Shown here: positions 8,392-16,010 of the stretch, one piece after another
Layout of the letters: every line of letters starts with the position of its first letter
Position numbering within the stretch: position 1 is the first letter of the stretch
Origin: Aminicenans sp964648465
Lineage (GTDB): Bacteria > Acidobacteriota > Aminicenantia > Aminicenantales > Aminicenantaceae
Reading direction: 5' to 3'
DNA: 30,388 nt
Assembly: GCA_964648465.1 (NCBI GenBank)
Contig: CAZYMU010000030.1
Location: forward strand, 1-30,388
Made by a program: the position numbers and the translations under genes
Notes under the pieces: model-generated
Database searches by the model: none
The model's input: only the letters and a program-made list of their open reading frames with translations
Told to the model about the DNA's origin: nothing

Positions 8392-9717
8392 TCATTTTAT
8401 TAAAGCTTCTATGATGTTCAGGAATTTTATGCATTCATGTCCCGAAACGGGAAGATCAGGATTAAATATTTTATCCAGAGAGAAAGTCATTATATCGTAT
8501 GAAATGATTAATACAATTGGTTGGTAATAATAGTTGTCTGGAGAAACGTCTGAGAGCTGGATATTTTCAGGGGGAATCTGTTGAATAAAATTATAACCTT
8601 CCTTCTTCAATCGATCGATAAGGGAGAGTAGTATTTCAGCCATCTCTGCCCTTGCTATGATTTTTTTGGGCTGAAAAGTGTGGTTTGGGTAGACATCTAT
8701 GATGCCTAAGGAAGCTGTTTTAAGGATGAAGTTTGATGCCCACGAGGTTGAGATGTCGATTATGATTGGAGGCTTGCCAGGTGTTTCTTTAAGAATGTTT
8801 TTGAATCTGATTCCAATAAGGGCAGCCATTTCTTCCTTCGAAACAGCTTCTGAAAATTGTATTGAGTTGTACTGGCTTGGGAGTTCATATATACCTAATC
8901 GGTTTTTAATTGTTTGAAGCCGTTCCTCTATTTTTTTATTTCCTGGCTCCAGTTCATTTAGTTTTTCGTAGATATCAAGGCTTTTTTTATTCTCTCCTGC
9001 CATGAAGAGAGTTTCTGCATAGTCTTTTTGTATTTCGACATTCTCTGGTTCATTAAAACAAGCAGTTCTCAGATGTACAAGGGCATTTTGATAATTTTTT
9101 TCTTTTTTGTAGATATTAGCAAGGTTAAGATGAGCCTCTGTTGACATGGGTGAGTAATATAGGGCTTTCAGAAATGCAGCTTTACTTCTTTCTAAATTTC
9201 CTGAGGCAAGAAAAGAGTTTGCTTCAGATAAGATTTCTCCAGTCTTCCTGATTTTTATGATTTCGTATTTGGATTTAGCCCATGGGTTTTCTGGCTCTCT
9301 TTTCAGAATCTCTCTGTATTCTACGAATGCCAATTCTTCGTCCCCTATCTCCTGATAAATTTGGGCAAGGCCAAAATGATTTAAGGTCATGTTCGGGTAG
9401 TCTCTAAGGGATGCCTTGAAAAATTCTTCAGCAGCCCTCCAGTCATTGAGTAGATAATATACATATCCCAGTCCGACATAATAGAAAGGACTTTCACTTC
9501 CTAATTTGGAAATGATCTTTTTCGCCTTATTCCCTTTTCCCTCTTTTAAATTTTTCCATGCTTCTTCAGTTAATATTCTTTCGTCAAGAGAAAGTTCAGA
9601 CACAATAGATGGGGGGAGGTTTCCTATGTAGAGTGAGGGAGCCGGGGTCTGATAAGTGGCGCATGAGCAAAGCAATAGGGTTAGTGGTAGGAAAATAAAA
9701 AATATTTTTTTCACCAA
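8392..9717 (-). CDS. Lipoprotein with TPR repeats and SLH-like domains
   Basis: Predicted envelope lipoprotein of 441 residues. A signal peptide (VKKIFFIFLPLTLLL) ends in the lipobox L-C-S-C with Cys19. Residues ~50-280 are a chain of TPR helices (ALYYSPMSTEAHLNLANIY, ALVHLRTACFNEPENVEIQ). Residues ~285-440 resemble S-layer homology units: DISTSWASNFILKTASLGII, then DVYPNHTFQPKKIIARAEMA, and a second DVSPDNYYYQPIVLI. TPRs bind protein partners and SLH modules usually bind cell-wall polymer, so a scaffold at the cell wall or outer membrane is inferred. Its ATG overlaps the end of hflX by 7 bases, so it is coupled to housekeeping genes. The precise role is unknown. Confidence 0.82.
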   Translation of the reverse strand: MVKKIFFIFLPLTLLLCSCATYQTPAPSLYIGNLPPSIVSELSLDERILTEEAWKNLKEGKGNKAKKIISKLGSESPFYYVGLGYVYYLLNDWRAAEEFFKASLRDYPNMTLNHFGLAQIYQEIGDEELAFVEYREILKREPENPWAKSKYEIIKIRKTGEILSEANSFLASGNLERSKAAFLKALYYSPMSTEAHLNLANIYKKEKNYQNALVHLRTACFNEPENVEIQKDYAETLFMAGENKKSLDIYEKLNELEPGNKKIEERLQTIKNRLGIYELPSQYNSIQFSEAVSKEEMAALIGIRFKNILKETPGKPPIIIDISTSWASNFILKTASLGIIDVYPNHTFQPKKIIARAEMAEILLSLIDRLKKEGYNFIQQIPPENIQLSDVSPDNYYYQPIVLIISYDIMTFSLDKIFNPDLPVSGHECIKFLNIIEALIK

Positions 9718-10973
9718 TTTTTTTCTCCTTTTTTAACAAAAGGCAAATAGTTTAATATCAACTTTGGATTTGCCATTATTTTTAATTCGTAACAATCGTT
9801 TTTTTCTCTTCTTTTTAACACAACTGACCATTTAGGAAAAGATTTGATTATTTCTTTTCTTGATTTAGGTATGCTCAGATAAAAGAGTTTCAGATCCTTG
9901 AAAAGAATAGAATGAAGCTTTTCTTTAAGATTTTGGATCCCGTTTCCATTTTTTGCTGAGATATAGACAAGATGCTTGTCTGAACGCCTGTTTTTCTCCA
10001 GAAGTGCTGACTCATCTGGTAAAAGGTCGATTTTATTGAGAATTTCGATGATTGGGATTTCGGATGTACCCAGTTCTGATAGGATATTATCAACCGCATC
10101 TTTCTGGCTGCTATATTGGGAAGAAGTTATATCGATCACATGACATATACAGTCTGCTTCCCTGAGCTCTTCCAATGTGGCTTTGAAGGATGATATGAGT
10201 TCAACTGGTAATTTTTTGATGAATCCTACGGTATCACTCAGGAAAAAACAGAGGCCGTCAGAGAAACTAACACGGCGAATCACTGGGTCAAGAGTAGCAA
10301 AGAGCTGTGATGATATGAAAACATTTTCTTTTGATAGTGTGTTGAAGAGAGTGGATTTGCCTGCATTTGTGTATCCAACCAGTGAAACTATAGGAACAGG
10401 GCCTTTATTTCTACTTTTTCTCTGGATGGCTCTTCTTTTTTTAATTTTTAAAAGGTCCTTTTTTATTTTGGAAATTTTGTCCTGAATCCTCCGTCTGTCT
10501 TCTTCAAGCTTTTTCTCACCTGGTCCGCGTGTTCCGATCCCTCCTCCTAAGCGGGAAAGAGCTTTCCCCTTCCCAAGCAAGCGTGGTAGAAGATAGTTAA
10601 GCTGGGCAAGTTCGACCTGAAGTATTCCTTCTTTGCTTCTAGCACGTTGTGCAAATATATCGAGGATGAGCTGTGTTCTGTCAATAACTTTGCCCTGAAT
10701 TTTAGCCTCCAAGTTGCGCTGCTGGATGGGACTGAGATTATGATCGAAGATAACTAGATCGGCCTGGAGTTCGTTTTTTAGGCTTATGATTTCTGAAATT
10801 TTCCCTTTTCCGATGAGTGTTTTTGGATTCTTTTCGGGAAGGAATTGAAATATTTTATGGATGCTCTCAGCTCCAGCTGCACGTGCCAGCCCCTTAAGTT
10901 CCTGCATTGATTCTTCTGCTTCAAGTTTTTCTTTCTTGGAAGAATTCATATGGATGAGGATAGCTTTTTCCAT
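9711..10973 (-). CDS. hflX: Ribosome-associated GTPase HflX
   Basis: GTP-binding protein of 420 residues, the usual HflX length, which in the family splits or rescues stalled ribosomes. The N-terminal HflX domain carries the glycine-rich RLGGGIGTRGPGEKKLEEDR (residues ~141-160) before the G domain. G1 is GYTNAGKS (200-207), G2 lies in TLDPVIRRV, G3 is DTVGF and G4 is NKID. It begins three bases after miaA, the neighbour order known from many bacteria, but without the hfq gene that sits between them in enterobacteria. The last bases overlap the lipoprotein start. Confidence 0.96.
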   Translation of the reverse strand: MEKAILIHMNSSKKEKLEAEESMQELKGLARAAGAESIHKIFQFLPEKNPKTLIGKGKISEIISLKNELQADLVIFDHNLSPIQQRNLEAKIQGKVIDRTQLILDIFAQRARSKEGILQVELAQLNYLLPRLLGKGKALSRLGGGIGTRGPGEKKLEEDRRRIQDKISKIKKDLLKIKKRRAIQRKSRNKGPVPIVSLVGYTNAGKSTLFNTLSKENVFISSQLFATLDPVIRRVSFSDGLCFFLSDTVGFIKKLPVELISSFKATLEELREADCICHVIDITSSQYSSQKDAVDNILSELGTSEIPIIEILNKIDLLPDESALLEKNRRSDKHLVYISAKNGNGIQNLKEKLHSILFKDLKLFYLSIPKSRKEIIKSFPKWSVVLKRREKNDCYELKIMANPKLILNYLPFVKKGEKNW

Positions 10974-10976
10974 TTT

Positions 10977-11900
10977 TTATTTTAAGTTGTTCTTAATATA
11001 TTCAATTATGGAAGCCAGGTCATTGGGAAAATACCATTGTATTCCTTCCATTTTTCTGAACCACGTCATTTGTCTTTTTGCATAATTACGAGTATCTTTT
11101 TTTGTTAAAGAGATAGCTGTTTCAAGAGATATTTCTTCTCTCAGTAACTGGAGAACGGATTTATAACCGAGGGCACGGAATGGAGGTGAGGCTTCACTTA
11201 CTCCTGAGAGCAAGAGCTTTTGCACTTCTGTGACAATGCCTTTTTCAAACATCTTGTCAACTCTGTTTTCGATTTTTTTATATAGCTCGTTTCTTTCTAA
11301 TTTTAATCCAATTTTTATAATATTAAAATCTTCTAGCAACGATTTAGTGTTGGGAAAATGCTCAGAAAATGGTTTCCCCGTTGTATAAAAAACTTCTAAT
11401 GCTCTTATGATCCTTATCCTGTCATTCCTGCCAATTTTTTGGGCATAGTAGGGATCAACTTCTTTAAGTTTTTCCCTTAATTTTTCAAGGCCCTTGTCTC
11501 TGGCTTCTTGTTCGAGCCTTAAACGTATGATGGGGTCTTTTATCTCTTCAGGGAAAAGGCCGTTGATCAATGCCTTCAAATATAACCCAGTTCCCCCTGC
11601 AATGATGGGAAACTTTTTTCTCTTCATGATGTATTTTATAGCTTCTAAGGCACGATTAACAAAGTCGGCAGCTGTGAATTGTGTGGAAGGTGGTAAAATA
11701 TCTGTAAGATGATGAGTGATATCCTCCATTTTGTCAACAGGAGGTTTGTCTGTTCCAATATCAAAGCCTTTATAGACCTGCATGGAATCGCAGTTGATGA
11801 TTTCCCCATCAAAATTCTTGGCAAGCTTGATGGCTGTAGCGCTTTTGCCTACGCTGGTTGGGCCACAGATGACTAGTAAATTTTTTGCTTCAGGTTCCAA
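10977..11900 (-). CDS. miaA: tRNA dimethylallyltransferase (TTG start)
   Basis: Transfers a dimethylallyl group to N6 of A37 in tRNAs that read UNN codons. Length is 307 residues, normal for MiaA. The P-loop is GPTSVGKSAT (residues ~13-22), followed by INCDSMQVYKGFDIGTDKP, HHLTDI and the GGTGLYLKAL motif. DRIRIIRALEV and TKKDTRNYAKRQMTWFRK near the C-terminus are typical of the family. The start is TTG, overlapping the end of a 28-codon upstream frame by 11 bases, and no clear ribosome binding site is seen. Expression by coupling to the upstream small gene is therefore plausible. Confidence 0.96.
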   Translation of the reverse strand: MEPEAKNLLVICGPTSVGKSATAIKLAKNFDGEIINCDSMQVYKGFDIGTDKPPVDKMEDITHHLTDILPPSTQFTAADFVNRALEAIKYIMKRKKFPIIAGGTGLYLKALINGLFPEEIKDPIIRLRLEQEARDKGLEKLREKLKEVDPYYAQKIGRNDRIRIIRALEVFYTTGKPFSEHFPNTKSLLEDFNIIKIGLKLERNELYKKIENRVDKMFEKGIVTEVQKLLLSGVSEASPPFRALGYKSVLQLLREEISLETAISLTKKDTRNYAKRQMTWFRKMEGIQWYFPNDLASIIEYIKNNLK

Positions 11901-11976
11901 TTTTTATTAGAAGAAATACTATAACTAAAGTGACGAAGACTAAAAGGGCCAGAATTTGCTTTCTTTTTAACTCCAT
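11890..11976 (-). CDS. Small single-span membrane peptide (28 residues)
   Basis: The frame starts with ATG inside the TAATG overlap with the upstream gene's stop codon, and ends 8 bases inside miaA. The peptide begins MELKRK, continues with a hydrophobic stretch of about 19 residues (QILALLVFVTLVIVFLLI) and ends KIGT. A basic N-terminus before one membrane helix is typical of tiny inner-membrane proteins. Overlap on both sides argues for translation. There is no homology to cite, and a chance frame cannot be excluded in so short a sequence. Confidence 0.5.
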   Translation of the reverse strand: MELKRKQILALLVFVTLVIVFLLIKIGT

Positions 11977-13064
11977 TAGCTGATTTTTTCCAGGCTTTTT
12001 ACAAGAATAGATTCGTGTTCGTTACCTAGTGTTCTTTTCACTACAAGAACTTCTGCTGCAAGGATTTCATTTAAATCTCTAAGTATATTCTCTCGGCAAT
12101 CTTTTGCTGAAAGAGCAAGGCTGGCTTTTAAGATTGAATTTGTCTCAATCCTTCCGTCCATTTCGAGCCTGACATTTTGAAAAAGTGGAGACAAATGCGC
12201 TTTTGTATCTTCCATACATTTTTCAATAACATTCAATGCTACAGGTCCTATTTTCTTTGAGATATATTTAAAGATGAAAGAGCATTTTTTATTGAATGTT
12301 TTGAGTATATTAATTAATTCTGCCTGAGAAAATTCTTGACTGTGTTGGATATTTGTTTTTGTTTCAGGAAAGCCTGCTAATTCTAAAATGAGAAAGCTAT
12401 AGATGACTTTCTGGTTTTCTTTCGCTCCTAATTCACTTAATTCATAGATTCTTTTTAAGTTTTTTTGTTTTTCTGTTATGTTCAAGAGATATTTTTCATG
12501 GGGGGCAAGGTTTATTTGATTCGTATGACCTGGAAACAAAATCTGAATATCTTCCTTATCTGGAGGGAGATATGCTTTGATGAGATCGTTGTTTTGCATC
12601 TGCCGTATTCCTTCAAGGATGTACTCAAGGGTATGAATGTAGAAAAGGATTTGGCATTCATCAGGGAAATATTCTGAATCGAAGTAATATTCGCCTTGAG
12701 TCCAGTCAAAAAGAGGATAGAATTCTGATTTGATATATACTTCCATGAGTTTCCATAAGTATGATGGAGAGAGAAGATTAAGCTCAATAAGGGATTTTAT
12801 CATGGAAGGATTCGTTTTGCGGAGCTTTTCATATTTTTTTAAAGAAGGAGTTAATATCTTTTTTTCTGACAACTTTTGGAGAAAAACATTCTCATCAAAT
12901 TGAGCTTTTGTTATTATTATATTCCCTTTTTTAAACTCTAATTTCTTACTGCTGATGCGGTTTTTAATTTCCAAACGGCCAGTTTTTTGCGATTTCCAGA
13001 TGCGAAACAGAAGGCGAGAAAAGTGGTTATCTGATAAATCTCCGTGAAGCAAGACTCTCTCCAT
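11976..13064 (-). CDS. DUF4388 (PATAN)-like protein of unknown function
   Basis: Predicted soluble protein of 362 residues. The N-terminal ~110 residues look like the DUF4388/PATAN domain found in regulators of myxobacteria and related groups: GDLSDNHFSRLLFRIWKSQKTGRLEI, then KKLEFKKGNIIITKAQ. The next part has winged-helix-like character (LLNITEKQKNLKRIYELSELG), and the last ~130 residues are helical and charged without a motif I recognise. No catalytic signature is visible. It heads the run towards miaA-hflX-pgsA and overlaps the small membrane peptide by one base. It is preceded by a consensus-like promoter 6 bases from its ATG and has no ribosome binding site. A regulatory or adaptor role is a guess from the domain type. 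Confidence 0.8.
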   Translation of the reverse strand: MERVLLHGDLSDNHFSRLLFRIWKSQKTGRLEIKNRISSKKLEFKKGNIIITKAQFDENVFLQKLSEKKILTPSLKKYEKLRKTNPSMIKSLIELNLLSPSYLWKLMEVYIKSEFYPLFDWTQGEYYFDSEYFPDECQILFYIHTLEYILEGIRQMQNNDLIKAYLPPDKEDIQILFPGHTNQINLAPHEKYLLNITEKQKNLKRIYELSELGAKENQKVIYSFLILELAGFPETKTNIQHSQEFSQAELINILKTFNKKCSFIFKYISKKIGPVALNVIEKCMEDTKAHLSPLFQNVRLEMDGRIETNSILKASLALSAKDCRENILRDLNEILAAEVLVVKRTLGNEHESILVKSLEKIS

Positions 13065-13070
13065 ATATAT

Positions 13071-13101
13071 TTTATAACAAAATTAATGGGGACATTGTCA
13101 A
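13071..13101 (-). promoter_or_regulatory. Promoter of the DUF4388-miaA-hflX run, leaderless geometry
   Basis: On the minus strand, a perfect TTGACA (13101-13096), a 19-base spacer and TATAAA (13076-13071) end 6 bases before the ATG at 13064. The bases between (ATATAT) hold no Shine-Dalgarno sequence. The spacer is long, and reading the -10 as TTATAA shortens it to 18. Confidence 0.6.
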
Positions 13102-13113
13102 GAAAATCGAATA

Positions 13114-13815
13114 TTAGACTGCTTTTCTTTCTTCTTTTTCAATCTCTCCATCTTTTAAATGAATAATTCGTTGGGACTGCCGGGCAATATTTATATCATG
13201 AGTAACAATTATTATAGTATTTCCCTGAGAATGGAGTTTATTAAAAAGCATAAGAATTTCCTTTCCGGTTTTCGAGTCTAGATTGCCAGTTGGCTCATCT
13301 GCCAATAGAAGAGAAGGTTCATTCACAAGAGCACGTGCAATAGCAACCCTTTGTCTTTCGCCGCCTGAAAGTTCAGCGGGACGGTGATGCATTCTATGAT
13401 CCATTTCTACCATTTCCAAGGCTTTTCGCGCTTTTTTTTCTCTTTGTTTCTTGTTTTCTCCTTTGTATATAATGGGGAGCTCGACATTATGAAATGCGGT
13501 GGCTCTGGGCAGAAGGTTAAAGACTTGAAAGACAAAACCGATTTCCTTGTTCCGAATATGGGCAAGTTCATTTTCGCTGAAGGTGCTTACAAGTTTTCCG
13601 TTTAGATAATATTTTCCCTCAGAGGGAGTGTCCAGGCATCCTATCATGTTCATCAGAGTAGATTTTCCTGAACCTGAAGGTCCCATAATTGCTAAAAACT
13701 CATTGCAGTACACATTGAAAGTTACGCCGCAAAGAGCTTTAACTTCTTGCTCTCCTAACTTGTAAATTTTCCACAAGTTCTCTACAGAAATAGTCATATT
13801 GTTTTGAGAATTCAT
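13114..13815 (-). CDS. ABC transporter ATP-binding protein (MacB/LolD class)
   Basis: Cytoplasmic ATPase subunit of 233 residues. Walker A is GPSGSGKST (45-53), the signature is LSGGERQR (149-156) and Walker B is LLLADEPTGNLD (169-180), followed by the switch histidine in IIVTHD. The sequence type is that of LolD/MacB/YknY-like ATPases, which drive export of lipoproteins, antibiotics or peptides through mechanotransmission. Its start overlaps the end of the membrane-fusion protein gene by 4 bases, giving the usual fusion protein-ATPase order. The partner permease (FtsX/MacB membrane domain) is absent. The next gene downstream is unrelated and has its own promoter. Confidence 0.95.
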   Translation of the reverse strand: MNSQNNMTISVENLWKIYKLGEQEVKALCGVTFNVYCNEFLAIMGPSGSGKSTLMNMIGCLDTPSEGKYYLNGKLVSTFSENELAHIRNKEIGFVFQVFNLLPRATAFHNVELPIIYKGENKKQREKKARKALEMVEMDHRMHHRPAELSGGERQRVAIARALVNEPSLLLADEPTGNLDSKTGKEILMLFNKLHSQGNTIIIVTHDINIARQSQRIIHLKDGEIEKEERKAV

Positions 13816-15068
13816 TTGGCTTCTTCTTTCTTTCCTTCGGATTTTATCAACATATCATCCTTGAGCGTGCGGAGGGCATTATAAGGGCCTGTTACAACTT
13901 CCTGTCCTTCCTCAAGGCCCCATGTTACCTCAATCATCAATTCCCCCATAATCCCCTTTTTAATAGGATGAAATTTAACCCGGCTGTCCTTTACAATATA
14001 TATCCCTTCCTCTTGTTCGTCCTCTTTTTTCTGATCTTCCTCTTTTTTCTCTCTTGAAACAAGGGCGGAAATTGGGATAGCAAGTACATCTGTTTTTTTT
14101 GCAGTAATTATGTCTGCTGACGCGGAAAGCCCTGGCTTTAAATCTTGTGGGGGATTCTCCAGTGTGATAACAACTTTAAAATCTTTGGATTCTTGAGAGG
14201 AAGTTGACTTTTGAAGGGCAGAACTTCCTATTTCTGTGACCTTTCCCTTGATAGTTTGGTCTGGGAGGGCATCTATTTTTATATCGGCATCTTGCCCTAG
14301 TTTTAATCCAATCACGTCAGTTTCGTCAACTTCAACTTCTACTTCCATAACTGATAGGTCAGCGATAGTCATCAGAACAGTCCCTGGATTGTTCATTGTG
14401 CCGATCATTGCGATTTCCCCCTCTTCTATTCTTAGGCTTGTGATGATTCCTTCTATGGGGGAATGGTAGACTGTTTTGCTTAAAGTGTCCAGCGTGCTTT
14501 GGAGAGAAGCCTCGGCCTGTTTGATTTGAAAACGTATGGCTTCGTGTTGAGCTTTAGATATATCATACTGTGTTTCTGCTGCTTCAAGTTGTTCTCCGGA
14601 AATAAGCTTTTCATCATAGAGTTTCTTCTGCCTTTTGAAAAAATTTTCATCTTTTTTCAATTGTGCATCGGCTTTAGTAAGTTCTGCTTTATAAGCATGG
14701 ATCATAGCCCGGTCGCGATCTGCATATGCCTCATATTGGGTCGAATCCAGTTTTAAGAGGAAATCTCCAGATTTTACTCTTTGCCCTTCTTCAACACTGA
14801 TTTTAATTATTCGTCCTGAGACATGAGCGCTTATATTTACATTCTTTTTGGGCTTAACCTCGCCAGATGCTGAAACTGTTGCGGTTAAATCTTGCTTTTT
14901 TACTTTTTCAACTGTGACTTTTACTGTTTTTTCCCTTTGAGCCTTCAAATTGAAAAAAACAAAGGCAAAGATTATGACAATCGCAGCAGCGATAAATATG
15001 AATTTTTTCTTCTTTTTAGAATTTTTCTTCTCATTCTTCTTTTTTGACAATCGAATCTTGTATAACAT
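13812..15068 (-). CDS. Periplasmic membrane-fusion protein (MacA/HlyD family)
   Basis: Adaptor protein of 418 residues linking an inner-membrane pump to the outer envelope. After a very lysine-rich N-terminus comes one membrane anchor (residues ~25-43, FIFIAAAIVIIFAFVFF). Then follow the first barrel-sandwich (lipoyl-like) half with GEVKPKKNVNISAHVSGRI, an alpha-helical hairpin (~110-190), the second half with YHSPIEGIITSL, and beta-barrel plus membrane-proximal domains ending near GLEEGQEVVTGP. The start at 15068 has AGAGGA six bases upstream. It is coupled to the following ATPase gene. Cargo is unknown. Confidence 0.93.
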   Translation of the reverse strand: MLYKIRLSKKKNEKKNSKKKKKFIFIAAAIVIIFAFVFFNLKAQREKTVKVTVEKVKKQDLTATVSASGEVKPKKNVNISAHVSGRIIKISVEEGQRVKSGDFLLKLDSTQYEAYADRDRAMIHAYKAELTKADAQLKKDENFFKRQKKLYDEKLISGEQLEAAETQYDISKAQHEAIRFQIKQAEASLQSTLDTLSKTVYHSPIEGIITSLRIEEGEIAMIGTMNNPGTVLMTIADLSVMEVEVEVDETDVIGLKLGQDADIKIDALPDQTIKGKVTEIGSSALQKSTSSQESKDFKVVITLENPPQDLKPGLSASADIITAKKTDVLAIPISALVSREKKEEDQKKEDEQEEGIYIVKDSRVKFHPIKKGIMGELMIEVTWGLEEGQEVVTGPYNALRTLKDDMLIKSEGKKEEAK

Positions 15069-15084
15069 TTCTGTTCCTCTCAGA

Positions 15085-15097
15085 TATGATGATCATA
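15085..15097. promoter_or_regulatory. Small palindrome upstream of the membrane-fusion protein gene
   Basis: TATGAT-G-ATCATA is a perfect six-base inverted repeat around one base, 17 bases before the fusion protein start and next to AT-rich promoter-like sequence. It could be an operator. In such AT-rich DNA it may be chance. Confidence 0.25.
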
Positions 15098-15257
15098 ATA
15101 TACTACGTTAAAAAAGGCAAAAAGTTTAGTTTTATTTAACAGTCTTAAAACTTTGCTACTCCGTTTAGTAGATTATGTTGTAAGGAGTTAGACCGAGATA
15201 GCAGAAAAGAAAAAGGTAACATGATAGAGCTAAAAATGAATAATCCCTGGAGAGAAG

Positions 15258-15289
15258 TTGCCAGACAAGCTTAGACTTGTTAGTATAAA
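15258..15289 (+). promoter_or_regulatory. Possible promoter of the LecA-like protein gene
   Basis: TATAAA (15284-15289) is a good -10 box. The best -35, TTGCCA (15258-15263), is 20 bases away, which is too long for a strong promoter. Transcription from it would begin about 15296, either at the first in-frame ATG (leaderless) or 36 bases before the ATG that has a ribosome binding site. Confidence 0.35.
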
Positions 15290-15331
15290 TAAGCTATGAA
15301 GTTAGAAAATTTAATCAGATTAAGGATTAAG

Positions 15332-15895
15332 ATGGTTAATTTTAGGTTGAAAAAACTTAATGGGAAGAACGAATTGGATAGAGTGAATAAACTGCATTTT
15401 CTAGCCTGCCTTGCTCTTCTGACATTTTTTGTTTTTCAGGTAAACGGGCATGAGAAAAGTTATGCAGATATAAAAAATAAGAGAATGTTAAAAATATCAG
15501 TACTGGCAAATACTCATTGGACAGACACTGGAATTGATGTTGTGGATGGGCAAGAGGTTTACTTTAAAGCATCAGGTGGAATTTCCCTCCAAAAAGGGAA
15601 TCCGATGGCCTATTGCGGACCTGATGGATATAATTTAAAAACAGTTCAGCAGCCTATTAAAGATAAAAACATCGGGGCTTTGATAGGAAAAGTCGTTATG
15701 CTTATCTCAATTGATGTCGATGAAGAAACTGGCGAAGAGATACGAAATGAGCTTGTCAAAGAGTTTTATATAGGGAGTGAAAACAGTGTGGAGATTCCTA
15801 TAGGAGGACGAATTTTTTTAGGCGTCAATGAAAATGTTGTTGAGGATAATTCTGGAGAATTCAGGGTTGAAATGCGTTTGTCAAGCTTTCCTTAA
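15332..15895 (+). CDS. Secreted protein resembling a LecA (PA-I galactophilic lectin) domain
   Basis: Probable exported protein, about 187 residues from this start. A hydrophobic signal core (LHFLACLALLTFFVFQVNG) is followed by one beta-rich domain. Its landmarks match the LecA-like fold as I remember it: HWTDTGIDVVDGQEVYFKASG, AYCGPDG, the GALIGKV strand, and RIFLGVNENVVEDNSGEFRV, where the last segment corresponds to the calcium and sugar loop (NNSG in LecA, DNSG here). Start choice is open. ATG 15332 has AAGGA five bases upstream and is used here. ATG 15296 lacks a ribosome site. GTG 15383 would give a classic short signal peptide, MNKLHFLACLALL. The gene stands alone between divergent and convergent neighbours. 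Sugar binding is inferred, not shown. Confidence 0.72.
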   Translation: MVNFRLKKLNGKNELDRVNKLHFLACLALLTFFVFQVNGHEKSYADIKNKRMLKISVLANTHWTDTGIDVVDGQEVYFKASGGISLQKGNPMAYCGPDGYNLKTVQQPIKDKNIGALIGKVVMLISIDVDEETGEEIRNELVKEFYIGSENSVEIPIGGRIFLGVNENVVEDNSGEFRVEMRLSSFP

Positions 15896-15992
15896 TCTGG
15901 AAGTTTGTAGCCAGGATAATCTAGGGAAGACTGGGTCTGGGGCAGGTTGGCTTTGGATATCTTTGTCCGTAGCGTGAGTGGTACTATGAGGG

Positions 15993-16010
15993 AATAAGTA
16001 AAAACTTATT
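15993..16010. terminator. AT-rich hairpin between convergent genes
   Basis: AATAAGT and ACTTATT form a perfect seven-base stem with an AAAA loop, overlapping the accC stop codon. There is no U-run on the accC side and only a weak one on the other. It may assist termination, but the stem has a single G-C pair. Confidence 0.3.

Noticed and set aside
15221..15274. Seventeen-residue frame MIELKMNNPWREVARQA with AAAGG upstream
   Set aside because: The ribosome site is plausible, but the frame is too short and I see no membrane, toxin or leader-peptide features. The TGAATAATCC inside it is too partial to count as a repeat copy.
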